Positions 46,478-57,258 of a DNA stretch of 64,000 nucleotides are shown here, in pieces. Position 1 is the stretch's first letter. Each line of letters opens with the position of its first letter. Position numbers and translations under genes: made by a program. The notes beneath the pieces are model-generated. The model saw nothing but the letters and a program-made list of their open reading frames with translations. It was not told the DNA's origin and did not search any database. Source of the stretch: Gymnopus androsaceus JB14 (taxonomy: Eukaryota; Basidiomycota; Agaricomycetes; Agaricales; Omphalotaceae); assembly GCA_009733575.1 (NCBI GenBank), contig ML769663.1, positions 1 to 64,000 of the forward strand, given 5' to 3'.

Positions 46478-46671
46478 TCATGTACCATTTAGAGATATAA
46501 GTAGTTATGAATGCTGTCTCTGCGTCAAATTTTGCTACACTGAAAGTCTCGGGATAACCCGAACCCGATTTGGGCGGGAAACCCGGATCCGACTGGTCGG
46601 AAACGGGTCACAGGCTGGGTTCGGGTCGGATTGAGATTTTTTAACCCGAACCCAACCCGAAACCATCACTA
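46478..46671 (+). repeat. Probable right sub-terminal region of the hAT element
   Basis: After the transposase stop come several CCCGAACCCG / CGGGTTCGGG words in both orientations, ending near 46671 with CCATCACTA, whose complement TAGTGATGG suits a hAT terminus. The matching left end was not found upstream of 39587. Confidence 0.5.
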
Positions 46672-46822
46672 AGCACAGGTCCTCAGCTTGCTGGTCAAGA
46701 TCCCCCTCTTCAGTTCCATGATTTGGAGGTAAATTTTGGGTAAATTTGCTTTTCTGTTCTTGTTTATTTTTGATCAATTTTTTGAGTACAGCTAGTATCA
46801 ATATGCATTTTTACAATTTCTT

Positions 46823-47661
46823 CATCAGCAAAACCTGGGTAATGGCCATAGAGGCCCTAGCAATCTATAGCAAGCCATAGCATGTCATAGTGGCCATAGT
46901 GCTATGGCTTGCTATGAGCTCCTATGAGATTACCAAATGCTTGAGCCAGCTGTTATTCTCTCCTGCCAATGCTATATAAGAATCAACACACTGTTGTCAA
47001 AACTTCCCTGACTTCTTCCATGTTTTCCAAGCTGATTCAGTGTTGTGATAGATGATATGGCATCACTCGAGGAGAAGAACAACAACAAGTAAATTCCGGG
47101 TTGTCCTGCTTGGTGGCGGTAAGCAAGGACAATTGGATGTGGATGCATCCATTGACTAAAGCTTATATACAGTTATATAGGGGTAGATAACGGAACAATG
47201 AGCTTCCGAGCTCAACAACCAAATATGAAATCCAACATTCAGAGCCTCCTTAGTTCATAAATTCTTGTTAAGTCTCTAATTAAGCATTGGTAGTACATAC
47301 TAGTACCATTGTACTACTAAGTAGTAGTTTTATTACACTATTATCTTAATATCTTAAGTCTTAGTATGTAGTACTACCAGATATTACCATGAGTGCAACA
47401 ATATATGATTTTATTATAATTATCTCAGTCTCACTCAAGAAGAACATTAATTCAAGCAGCCATATAGATAGTTTTGAATTGGACCCCACCCTGACAGATA
47501 ATGATCCCATGAAATCTATAGTAACCCATAGCAATCCATAGCAGCCCATAGCAGTCCATAGCTCTGGATAGATGGTGACCTTGATATGGGTGCCATGGGT
47601 ACTATGAGCACTGGACAGTGCTGGATAGTGCTGTCCAGTACACCCAGGTTTTGCTGATGAC
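46823..47661. mobile_element. Non-autonomous TIR element, CATCAGCA family, copy 3
   Basis: The left end CATCAGCAAAACCTGGGT is at about 46823; the right end ACCCAGGTTTTGCTGATG finishes near 47661, an exact inverted match over 18 bp. The interior has many short dyads built on CCATAG/CTATGG. The flanks (TTTCTT, ACTGTA) show no duplication, unlike copies 1 and 2, so this may be an older or rearranged copy. Confidence 0.75.
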
Positions 47662-47688
47662 TGTATTTTAGTCCTAGGTTTAGTTGGC

Positions 47689-48384
47689 ATGATTTGCACA
47701 GTACCACTTGGTGTGAGTGACCATCTCAGGCTCTATCACAAACCTCATACTCACCTTGTATTACCATCACCACAGGAAACATCTGTGCATGTACTAGCTC
47801 GAAAAGTTGAAACCCAATCCCCTCACAATGTCGTAAAAGTCCCTCCTTCCCCAGCCATTGCCAAACCTAAAGTCGCTCCCACAGCCGAGACCAAAGGCGA
47901 AGCCAAAAAACCTCCCGATGATAAAGCTCTCAGCAAACCCATAGGCAAACCCAAAGAATCTGTAGTTGACATTAGATTCGCATCCAGAGCCGAACTCCAA
48001 AGCGCAACACCCGGTGCTATGCCTACCAAATGCACTGCTGCTCAACGGCCCATTCATACCAACGCGGTCTTGGACCTCATGAAAGCTGCAACAAAGCAAC
48101 TCGAATTAGTAGTGCCCAATATCATTTTCACAAGCCAGAATGACTACAACTGTGTCACGGGTCCTGGAGCAGGATATGGAATGGTTCTATTCTATATCAC
48201 AGTGAGGGTAACGGGAGGGGAAAATGCACATCCGCAGGGTGCAGGGGAACCGCTTATGTGTCGAGGGGAGATGGCCAAACGCCCGGGGTCAGATAGTCGC
48301 TCCGGGCGACCACAGGTTCAAGTCTATCCTGAATTGGGCGAAGGAAGTGGCCATGGCAGTGGTATTTCTGTTGTAGCACGGTAG
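47689..48384 (+). other. Open stretch of 231 codons, Pro/Lys-rich, unassigned
   Basis: A frame open for nearly 700 bases just right of the CATCAGCA element, with a proline/lysine-rich middle (VKVPPSPAIAKPKVAP) and a more ordinary segment (NAVLDLMKAATKQLELVVPN). No signal peptide or known domain. It could be an exon of a gene truncated by the element, or chance. The following 350 bases hold nothing recognisable. Confidence 0.25.
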
Positions 48385-48737
48385 CCAACGATCAGTCGAA
48401 TAATGCTGGGGGCGTTCTCTCAGCCGTGCACCATCCCCGCAATCACCAAGAACTGTACTACTGTGTCGACGGTGATAGCAAGTCACAACATCCATCCAAC
48501 TATTATAATACGTACATCCGCATGTACATATATCGTTAATCGAGTAGCGTAGCCAATTGGACCTTAGCCTAAATATAAATTCTTGGATGATACTGCCAGT
48601 AGTGAACTCGATGACATTCGATGGACGACTTGGACTTACCGGGAGTGCATGCACTACGTATCGAAGGGAACCGTACTAGGTTGTACACAATGTTTTTTTT
48701 GGGTATATCCACATGATACATTGACAGTTGTACTTCA

Positions 48738-50591
48738 CTAGTTATTACAAGCACTGAACAGCTCCGACCCAGTTCCGATCGTCGTATTGACATCTATAGG
48801 CAAAAAGTGAGTAAATGAGTTGAGCAAAACGGAACACACGAAAAACAATGACAAAGAAAAAAGCGATAGCTAGCTAGCTCGCATGATCAAAGAGACATAA
48901 ACTCACAATCGAAAAAGTCTTCAACAGGGATCATATCCAGCACTCCACTGCTGTTGGTTCCGAGAGGAAGGGACGTCTCCATAGGTTGCCCGTTCCAGAG
49001 GACTCGGAGAAAAAAGTTTGAGGTCGACGAGTCCGAGGATGAGGCAGAAGACGATTTTTCATACAACTCGTATATCACTTCGGAACCCCTGCGTCGGAGG
49101 ATATAGATTATGTATTGGTCACGGACATGGGCAAAGCCACTCACATTCCCGGCCAAACCATTTCTGAAATTTGCATGAAGCCAAGAAGGGGAGCGATGGA
49201 TCCGTCGTGGGCGACCTAAGAAAATGATTAGTATAAGGTAAGTGTATGGTTGGACTCAAAACGTACATTATGGAAGTATTTGACCTGTTAAATGAAGTGA
49301 CCGAATGAGTAATGAGTAACAAACAGACACCAAAAGTCATGGATGTTCACCTCACTCTTCCCTTGCACCACATCCATCAAGTGCGCTGTCAGCTCCAAAA
49401 CCCAGGCTCCATAATGCAAAGCACTATACTGCGTCGACTCCTCCGCATCTCGATAATAGAACGAATACTCGTAGTTTCCTAGTCGATAGACTTCATCGGC
49501 CTCGTCTTGAGTGACGCAAATCGTGGTATCGTTTACACTGCATGGGAGAGGCTTGGAGTGACATTGTTTGGCACTGAGGTTGTCATAGTAACTGCGAGCA
49601 AATACCATTACTTAGATTGGCTGATGAAAGCTAGCACTGAACGAAGGTGCTCACTGATCAAAACTAGTATGCCATCCTGCTGTATCATCCAATGGAATTC
49701 CCGACACATTATCCAACTGTTCATACAATCCCAACGCATCCGTCAAGTGCAAAGTCCAATTCGCACTATCCGTGGTATATTCCGTGAAGAGCGAATTCGC
49801 ATTGGGACAGTTATACACTGGTTCCAAAGAATCATACGTATCAGACTGGATTAAAGCAGCAACATCGTTAGTATCAGGGAACAAAGCACGTAAAAGACCT
49901 CCAGCGACTTGGGAGGTGATGACGTTGTTTGTGACACGGATTTGGAAGGTGGATGGAGAGAGAGTTGTTGAGATTCCTAGACGCGAGGCGTAGACGGAAC
50001 GGAGATCGGAACCGTGGTTGTACGAGTCGTTAATGCCTCCAGTTGTGATTTGGGGGAAAGCGCAGTTGCTACCCACAAAACCAGGACCAACACTATCTGT
50101 CCAAGGATTGTTGGGGTTCGTGTAGGCAGCTGAGCGAGAAATAAGTACTCTTCCCTTTGCACACATCTTTCAAACTACTCACCCCATTGGACTACAGTGG
50201 GATCGCTAGTAATACCGACAGGTCCCTTTCCGTATACGACTGGACCTTCGCCTGTACAATCCCAAGTGATATCTTCGATGAAAAAGGTGTTGGTGTTGTA
50301 GGGAGTGCGTTTATGATGTCGCTGAATGACTTCAATGTATTTGAGCGTGTATTCTTCCGAGGGCGTAACATATTCGGTCGTCCTGACATGAGGCATGTTG
50401 CACCAGTTGTATGTCGTACTATAAGGCAACGAAGCTGGGGTTATGGAAGAGTTGAATATCCCTGGAGCGCCGGTTCCATTTAATACAAAGGTGAGATTGT
50501 TCAAGTTGGTTGATTTGGGCGGGTAATGGATTACATTGACTGTGGCCTGGGTGAAAGTGGTGAGTGCGAGGACGAGCGTGAAGGGGATCAT
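48738..50591 (-). CDS. Secreted histidine acid phosphatase-like protein
   Basis: Seven exons join to 1452 nt, 483 aa: 50591-50183, 50129-49655, 49591-49351, 49284-49267, 49215-49145, 49088-48907, 48793-48738. An N-terminal signal peptide (MIPFTLVLALTTFTQA) is followed by the family active-site variant RHHKRTP (for RHGxRxP; catalytic His) at about residue 90. The second catalytic His-Asp is in VAHDGSIAPLLG. Several N-glycosylation sequons and paired cysteines fit an extracellular enzyme releasing phosphate from monoesters, possibly phytate. Exon 4 is an 18-nt microexon (VKYFHN). The Gly-to-His change within RHG is the one oddity in the motif. All introns are GT-AG and the frame is intact. Confidence 0.88.
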
Positions 50592-50631
50592 GGTGGCTGG
50601 TATCCCTGGCTTCTCTGTGGGTGGCGGTTAA

Positions 50632-50643
50632 TCATATATATAC
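50632..50643 (-). promoter_or_regulatory. TATA-like element of the acid phosphatase gene
   Basis: A run of alternating TA about 45 nt upstream of the start codon, on the correct side of the minus-strand gene. Position inferred; no transcription-start data. Confidence 0.4.
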
Positions 50644-51740
50644 GCACATGCATGACCGTCAGAAAGAGTGAATAAAACGCACGTGGAACGTGTGTCGGTT
50701 TCCGCGGTCGGTTCGGCGCCGCATCCGCCCGCTCTCTCTTGCTCAACAACTGACCATACGTGCATTTCTTCAGTCTACCCTTGAGCTTGAGGAGCAGCGC
50801 CGCCCTTCGTAGCTGAGCCATGCCCGAACGTGCAACTCGAAAACCAAGGCCTTCGGGATATAAACTACTTGCCTTGAAACCACCTGCTCCTATACCCCTT
50901 GATACAATCGCGAACAGATACTGATTACAGTCAACGTACCACAAGGATAAGGATTGGAACGTGCATCGCTTGCTATACCTGTACTTGTCAACGGTGGCGA
51001 GATACTCATCTAGAAATATCCATCAGCGAGTCACAAGCGAAATCCATGAGACTTGCTGTACTATTTGAGACGGTCTGAGCTGGATGAAAGATTGGCTCCT
51101 GAAATCCTGGTAGCAAGAGATTGGCCGAGAGACCAAAAGAAAAGATGGTAGACCTCAAGAGATTAGTGTTATGGGAGATACCAGTGGTCGATACGCAGAC
51201 TCGTCAGAACCGAGTGAAGCCCTTACTAGAGATCTGATTCAATTGAGCTAACGATACGAGTAGGACCTCTGAATCCATTCGTCGACTCTACATGCTCATC
51301 ACCAAAGCTTGCGTGAATCTTGCTCGTTTGTAACAGAATTTGCACTGAAGAATCAGCTTGTGAGGAATAGAAACGCGACGGTTGTAAATGTGGAAGCTCA
51401 CGCTTGTGGATGGCTAAAATGTCGCGTTTCTGTGGCAGTTCCGACGCGTCGCAGGAAATTGTCCGTAAAGCACTATTCAAGAGCTCAAGACGCGTAGTCG
51501 AGCGAAGTTTTGTCTCTTAATGATTAGTTTCTTATCTGAAATGACGCGTCAGGAGGTGCATGTTCAGGAGTAGGCGCTCATTATTTAGCGCGCGGTTGTA
51601 GCTTTGTCGGTCCTACAGTACATATGCTTCTGCCGCTTGATTTTTCGACTTTTATCAAACATCAAACGTGCATTCAAACAACTTGAACTCTCCAGAAATC
51701 TATTTCCATCACCTCAGAAGAGCAGTCACAAGCAAAATCT
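50644..51740. other. Intergenic between phosphatase and phosphodiesterase genes
   Basis: Divergent promoters are expected here. No gene is supported. Confidence 0.4.
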
Positions 51741-53534
51741 ATGCCGTCAATAGGACCTCCGTATAAGTACTACTCGGTCAACTTTGACAACCCTTCTTTC
51801 CCTCAGCTCACGCCATCATGGTGGTCTCCAAGTTCAAGCTCTCCCTCTTGGCCTTACTCCACTCTACTAGCTTTCGCCTTGGGCCAGGGTGACTCCGTCA
51901 CATCCCCAGTCCAACAAAGCCTCGCTCAATCTGCTTTACAAGCGATTTCTGAACCAGGGGGGCTCCGATTCTAGGTGCGTATTCCAGCCACTCTAATTCC
52001 AATCTCAAACTAATCAAGCTGTTCGTAGGCTTTGACACAGGGATGCGACGCAGCTGTAAACGCAACCTGCGATTGGATGGCAAAAATTCCAGGACGATAC
52101 TCTGTTGGTTCATATGAGTATTCCTGGGACACATGATTCATCTACTTGTACGCATTACTTCAAGTTTCTGCTTACCATATAACCTTAAGCTTCAATACTC
52201 TTTTTATATAGGGAACTATACACAGGCGACACAAGACGCGCTCCTTGGATATACCTGGACCGTGAGTGAGCCTCCCCGAGTCCGTCTTAACTATAACGTT
52301 GTGCCACACAGTATCGACGCAGCAGCAACCTTCCAATGTCAAGAACACTCATATTTCCAAATGCTTAACGGTGGGATCCGTGTCTTTGACCTTCGTGTTG
52401 CTTGGAATCCTGGAAATGATACGATTGGGTTTTATCATTGTGCGTGCTTTCCTCTTTCCTTTCTTTCATTGAAACTTGACCCTTCATCTTTTCCTTTCTT
52501 TCTTTTCGCTCTTTAAAAGCCCAAGCCCTCCTCGCACCTACAACCCGCCTGCAAGACGTTCTATTCGGATTTTACTACTGGCTTGATGCACATCCCACTG
52601 AAGCCGTCCTTCTTTCTATCAACCACGAAAGCGGTACTGGAACTGATTATACAGAGGCATTCCAGGAAGCTTTGTATGACGCGCTGATGAATGATGAATT
52701 AGCTACCAAGTATTGGTTGCAAGTTAATGGGACGGTGCGTTTGATCAAGCAACTCTTTCATCCATCTACTTACTATCTTCCCCATTTCCCTTCCCTTCTC
52801 TCCTATAATCCTTCTCCCTTGCACATATGAACAGCTCGGCACTCTAGGCGAAGCCCGCGGAAAACTTACTCTCCTCCAACGATTCGACTATAGTCTTCTC
52901 CCCGATACCCCAGAATTCAGTAGACGCATCGGAATTCACCTCGATCCCGAGGATTGGATAGATGATGATCCGAATATCACTTTGGTGTATAACACTGTCA
53001 ATGGGGTGGAACAGATTGCTTATATCGAGGTTCGTACAAACCAAACCAATGTTACTAAAACTCATCTTCTTACTCTAGGACTACTACGAAATGGACGGCC
53101 TCCCCGACACTGCTTCCGCCGCTGAGAACATCCAATGGAAGTATAACGCCACGATTGCCCATCTCAAAGAGGCGATAGACCCTGATTTTCATCCTGATCA
53201 GCTGTATATCACGTTTGCGAGCGCAGAGCATGATACAGATGGTGAGACGCCTAGGGTACGTTCATGGTTCGCGCCAGAATTTATTACTACTGCTTTCTTA
53301 CACTGTACTTGCATAGATCATAGCCCTTGGAAACGGAACAGATGTCCCGGGAATCAACCAGAAGATTCTTCCTTTCTTGCAAGAGAATTCGGGGAAGAGG
53401 TTTGGGATTGTTAGTGAGTACTTGTTTCGTTTCTGCTGAAACAATACTCGTACTGACTTTTTTTAATTCATTTTCTAGTGCTTGACTTCTTTGACAGCGT
53501 ACCTGGCGTAGTGGAGGCTATTATCAATGTTTAG
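51741..53534 (+). CDS. Secreted PLC-like phosphodiesterase with one frame break
   Basis: Conserved PI-PLC X-domain-like blocks in order: CDAAVNATCDWMAKIP, DDTLLVHMSIPGTHDSST (first catalytic His), WNYTQATQDALL, FQCQEHSYFQMLNGGIRVFDLR, IGFYHSQALLAPTTRLQDVLFGF, YWLDAHPTEAVLLSINHE, GTLGEARGKLTLLQRFDY, IQWKYNATIAHLKEA, LYITFASAEHD, IIALGNGTDVPGINQKILPFL, then MLDFFDSVPGVVEAIINV and stop at 53532-53534. All later introns are GT-AG. A single extra G near 52092 shifts the frame just before the catalytic His block. The N-terminus is unresolved: ATG at 51818 gives a signal-like MVVSKFKLSLLALLHS, ATG at 51741 an alternative frame. Likely a secreted phospholipid phosphodiesterase, either inactivated or carrying a sequence error. 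Confidence 0.75.
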
Positions 53535-54591
53535 CCCCGAGCGGGATATACGGCGAGGAATTATTCACATATGGGATTATGGTCGGAGTCCCTGGACTGA
53601 TTGAACGGTCCTGAGGTAAAGTAAAATACTCAATCGATGTATACTGGTAGAAACCACCTTTTACACCCTGGTATGCTATACGCGATCTGATATCGAGTAC
53701 GAAATACGCACAAGTACAAGAATAATTGTTGTACAATATCCGTCGTTTATATGCTTCCTGTAGGTCACTTTCAATGTCAGAATTTACATTCTGTAGACAA
53801 AAGCACTTACAATTCTGTGCTTCAATTCACATAGAAAAATTCATTCAAGTTCCAATCGCAAAGAAAATTCGGTTTTTTTGATATAGAGTGCTGAAGCGGC
53901 TATGTTGAATATGGCTTCCAACATATTACCGCAGAGCGCCGAGAACTCCGAAATCAGCACTGCACGAGTAACCGCCACTTGGCTAACCCTTAAGGCGTGA
54001 AGTTCGGAGTAGCTGCGTGTCAAATACGGTCGTATCGAGCACCACTTGCACTTGTCGCTTTATTCGTCTCCATTTGTTTGCAGGAGGTGGGGGACGTCAA
54101 AATTAAAAACTAAGCTTATGATAGCTTGAGTCTTGAATGTAGGTTCAAAGAATCGAACCTCCGTCGTACTCGAGCGCTAATCTAGTCTCGGTCCCAGGTT
54201 TTGGCCCTTGCCGTGTGACTTCCTTCCTGCCTTTCTTCCTTCCCCTGACATGATTTGAAAACATCAAGAAGTTGCGCACTGAAGCTGAATCTTCGAAAGG
54301 TTACTCCAAGTCAGCAACCATCCTTTACAAGGCTCACAATTTAAGATTGGCCCCAGTGTTTGCTCATCGCATAAGCTGCTCATGTCGGAAAAAAGCCACG
54401 GAGGATCAGGCGTTCATGATGACTCGCGATTTGACTGGCATCTACTGGAATTTGCAAGACCTCGCTTTACCCTGCCGGAATTTGAACTATATAAGGGCAA
54501 ACGTCCCATGAAGCAATTTCCCCACTGCTGGTTCAGTTCCAACTTTCGCCGTTGCAAACTAGAAGACGTTCAATTTCGTTTCATCCCGACT
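53535..54591. other. Intergenic
   Basis: No supported gene; one TATA-like box listed separately at 54488. Confidence 0.4.
54488..54497 (+). promoter_or_regulatory. TATA box (TATATAAGGG)
   Basis: About 95 nt upstream of the start codon at 54592, same strand. A canonical sequence; role inferred. Confidence 0.45.
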
Positions 54592-55697
54592 ATGCATTTC
54601 ACACCGACCTTCCTTCCAGTCCTCATCCATGCCCTTGTCTCTGTCGCACGTGCAGTGCCTCTACATGCCAATGTAGGTGCACCTTTCTAGCTAATAACAG
54701 TGCATCAGAATACTAAGAGCTTATCCACCTTCTCCATTGTAGGCTGGCCTGGGTGATCTAGCAATACGCGCACCATTAGATCTCAAATGTGCCGTCACAA
54801 ACCTGGAAGGTGGCACTTCCATCGTGCACGACGAAGCTCGAACCACGAAAATGGTGCAATGGGTTTTGGAGGGCGAGGATGTGATGACAACAGTCCTAGG
54901 GCAGACGACTACTCCCCAGATTACCTATCCGATTCCCTATCCCTACATTAAAAAGCCCCAGTCGGTCTTGATGGGAAATTACCGGTCTATTGCGGAGGCT
55001 GCGGAGGTCTCGGGGGCCCGACTTTCATACTTTCAGATCGTGGGTGGGTCTAAATCTTGCAATTCACGTGGCGTTACAACCCAACCTTGCCATATACTTG
55101 TTGGTGAGGATGCAAAGGGGGATCCTCTGTTCGGAATTATAAGCACCGGACAAGCAAAGGGTTTACGTCTACGAGGCCTGGCACTAGGTACGTAAATCGG
55201 TGTGTTATCCATGGCCTCATTGTAATGTTCTCCAGCTTCTTTTAGCAGACCCTCGCAACATACCCTCGTTGTGGAAGCGAATAACGTAGCCAAGTCTTCG
55301 GTACGATGGTTATTCGAGCAACCAGAGATGATCGCAAAGTTCGGATCTTTGGTAATTGCTTTCTTGAATAACTTCCCCCTTCCAAGTATTCCACCAGACG
55401 ATTCCGTTCATTTTCAATTTTACGGCACACCCGGTTCTCCCTGCCCCCAAGAAAAACCTTGCTTCGCTCTTGTGGGAATCAATCATGGACACGCTGCCGG
55501 TTCTGTACATTATGGAGCGGTATGGAATTATGATTACGGATTGGGAGTTGATCGAGCAAGAGCGCCTATTGTTGTTGCACACGTTACAGTTCCAAGAGGT
55601 ATGTAAACCGCGTCTACTATGTCGATCTTTGTCTCATTGCTTTTCAGCTCAGGAGATTGCCTCGGCTCACGCCTCTGAACATGGCGGTCTACACTGA
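54592..55697 (+). CDS. Unrecognised secreted protein, 312 aa
   Basis: Four exons, 54592-54672, 54743-55187, 55236-55598, 55648-55697, join to 939 nt without damage. Signal peptide MHFTPTFLPVLIHALVSVARA, then a mature protein with cysteines in CAVTN, SCNSRGVTTQPC and SPCPQEKPC, suggesting disulfide bonds. Recurrent small-residue and aromatic strands (HFQFYGT, HYGAVWNYDYGLG) suggest a beta-rich extracellular fold. I recognise no family. It lies downstream of the phosphodiesterase on the same strand, within a run of secreted-protein genes. Confidence 0.75.
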
Positions 55698-56729
55698 CTA
55701 TGAATCTTTTGATTTAGAGCATCATCCTAATGAAATCCTTCAGCTTGTGTTAAACTTGACCCTGGAGGTTGTGATTTAGGATAGGCTCGGCTACAGGAGA
55801 ATTCGAATGATAATAAATCAATTTTTGGAACGTATACTGAACATATGAAGGAAGATGTCGTTTTCTGGACTTGAAATTTTCTTTGAACTGTCACACGGCC
55901 GGAACGGCCAAAGCGTTATTTACGAAGCAATTATGTGAAAGTGCGAATAAATCAATTGAACGTATAATAAACAACTGTATTTTCAATCACAGCTGTCTCT
56001 GCCCCTGCTCTTCTAGTTTTCGTCAAAACGACACAGATCTCGCTGACCAAATGGAGCTGGATGAAGTCGCCGGCGAACTTCAGGAAATTGGCCAAGGGAC
56101 GGAAATCCAACGCCAGTAACGGAACGGCAACTGATATTTGAAGGAGGGGGAGGAAAACCCAATCTGAGCATTGCAATCGAGGTCGACAGTGATGGTGAGA
56201 GGGAATGGGAGGAGATTCCCAAGAGGAAGGGATCACAGAGTCAGAACATGATTGAAGCATGACTGGAAAAACAACCAAATCAACAGCCGAATCTAAATCA
56301 TAATCTGGAACATCAAGATCTACCCGGAAATCAAGGTCTGAGGCCTCTATGCTTTCGAGTCTATGTACTAATTCTTTACCGCCAAGACCAAATAGCTTCA
56401 ACACAGCGTCACTGTGGCAGAACATATTTTGTATTCAATACTGGCCTCAGCCTCTGGCTAGCTCCGTATTAAGGGTACTTCTCTGATTCCTGCTCTGACT
56501 CCTGAGAGTATCGAAAGCATATTATGTTGGATTTATTCCGGTGACCGGACACTCGCTCAATCGACATTATTTGACAGTATTTCATATTAGTTTGGGTATA
56601 TAGTTGATGTAGATTTACTGGGAACCATTGCGCGTTTGCTTCGGTTTCCTGCCTACTCTGAGTGTCCAGGCTAAATTCCAACACAAACACACAGGCATAA
56701 CCATTCCCGTCACTCAGGCACTGCTTACA
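55698..56729. other. Intergenic
   Basis: No supported gene. A Glu/Gly-rich open stretch near 56120-56260 on the plus strand lacks start, splice or family support. Two similar motifs (AATAAATCAATT followed by GAACGTATA) near 55812 and 55946 indicate a small degenerate duplication. Confidence 0.35.
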
Positions 56730-57165
56730 ATGAACAGTAGCACCTGTCTATTCTTGCTGATACCTCTTGCTCTGACAACAACTGGATCAACCCCTGAAGG
56801 ACTCAACGAACTGAACCAATGAACCACTCCCTATCACTGATCCCAATGATTCTGGCATTGGGAAGTTCCCCAAGCTCTCCAACTCCGACTATGGTGTCTG
56901 GGCCATGCAAATGGAAGCCCAGCTCATCCAAAAGGGGTTATTCACTGACATTGTTGAAATTGCTGTTGATACAATTGACAAGGATAGAGTTGCTTGGCCA
57001 TAGGAGGAGATTGAGAAGGAGATAGACAAGAAGATGATGGCATGCTCTGCTACAAAGATGGCTGAAGCTTGTGCTGAGATGATTTTGTGTGTTGAACCAG
57101 GACAGTTGTTGCACATGGGCAACTTAAGGATCCACTCTCTGTCTGGCAGGACCTGAAGACTGTTC
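56730..57165 (+). pseudogene. Ty1/copia gag fragment
   Basis: Frame-broken remnants of a copia-type gag (UBN2/DUF4219-like) start: PITDPNDSGIGKFPKLSNSD, DYGVWAMQMEAQLIQKGLF, TDIVEIAVDTIDKDRVAWP followed by a stop, then EEIEKEIDKKMMA and MILCVEPGQLLHMGN. The remainder of the retroelement is absent. Confidence 0.7.
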
Positions 57166-57258
57166 ATTGCATCTGTGGGTTCTCTGCATCCTTATCCCTC
57201 TGCTGAAAGTTAATGAAGTGTCAGATATGGGGTAGGAGCTTCATTGGAGAACCCCTTA

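Noticed and set aside
54120..54170. tRNA-like B-box (GGTTCGATTC on the minus strand)
   Set aside because: No A-box at the correct distance and no cloverleaf stems.
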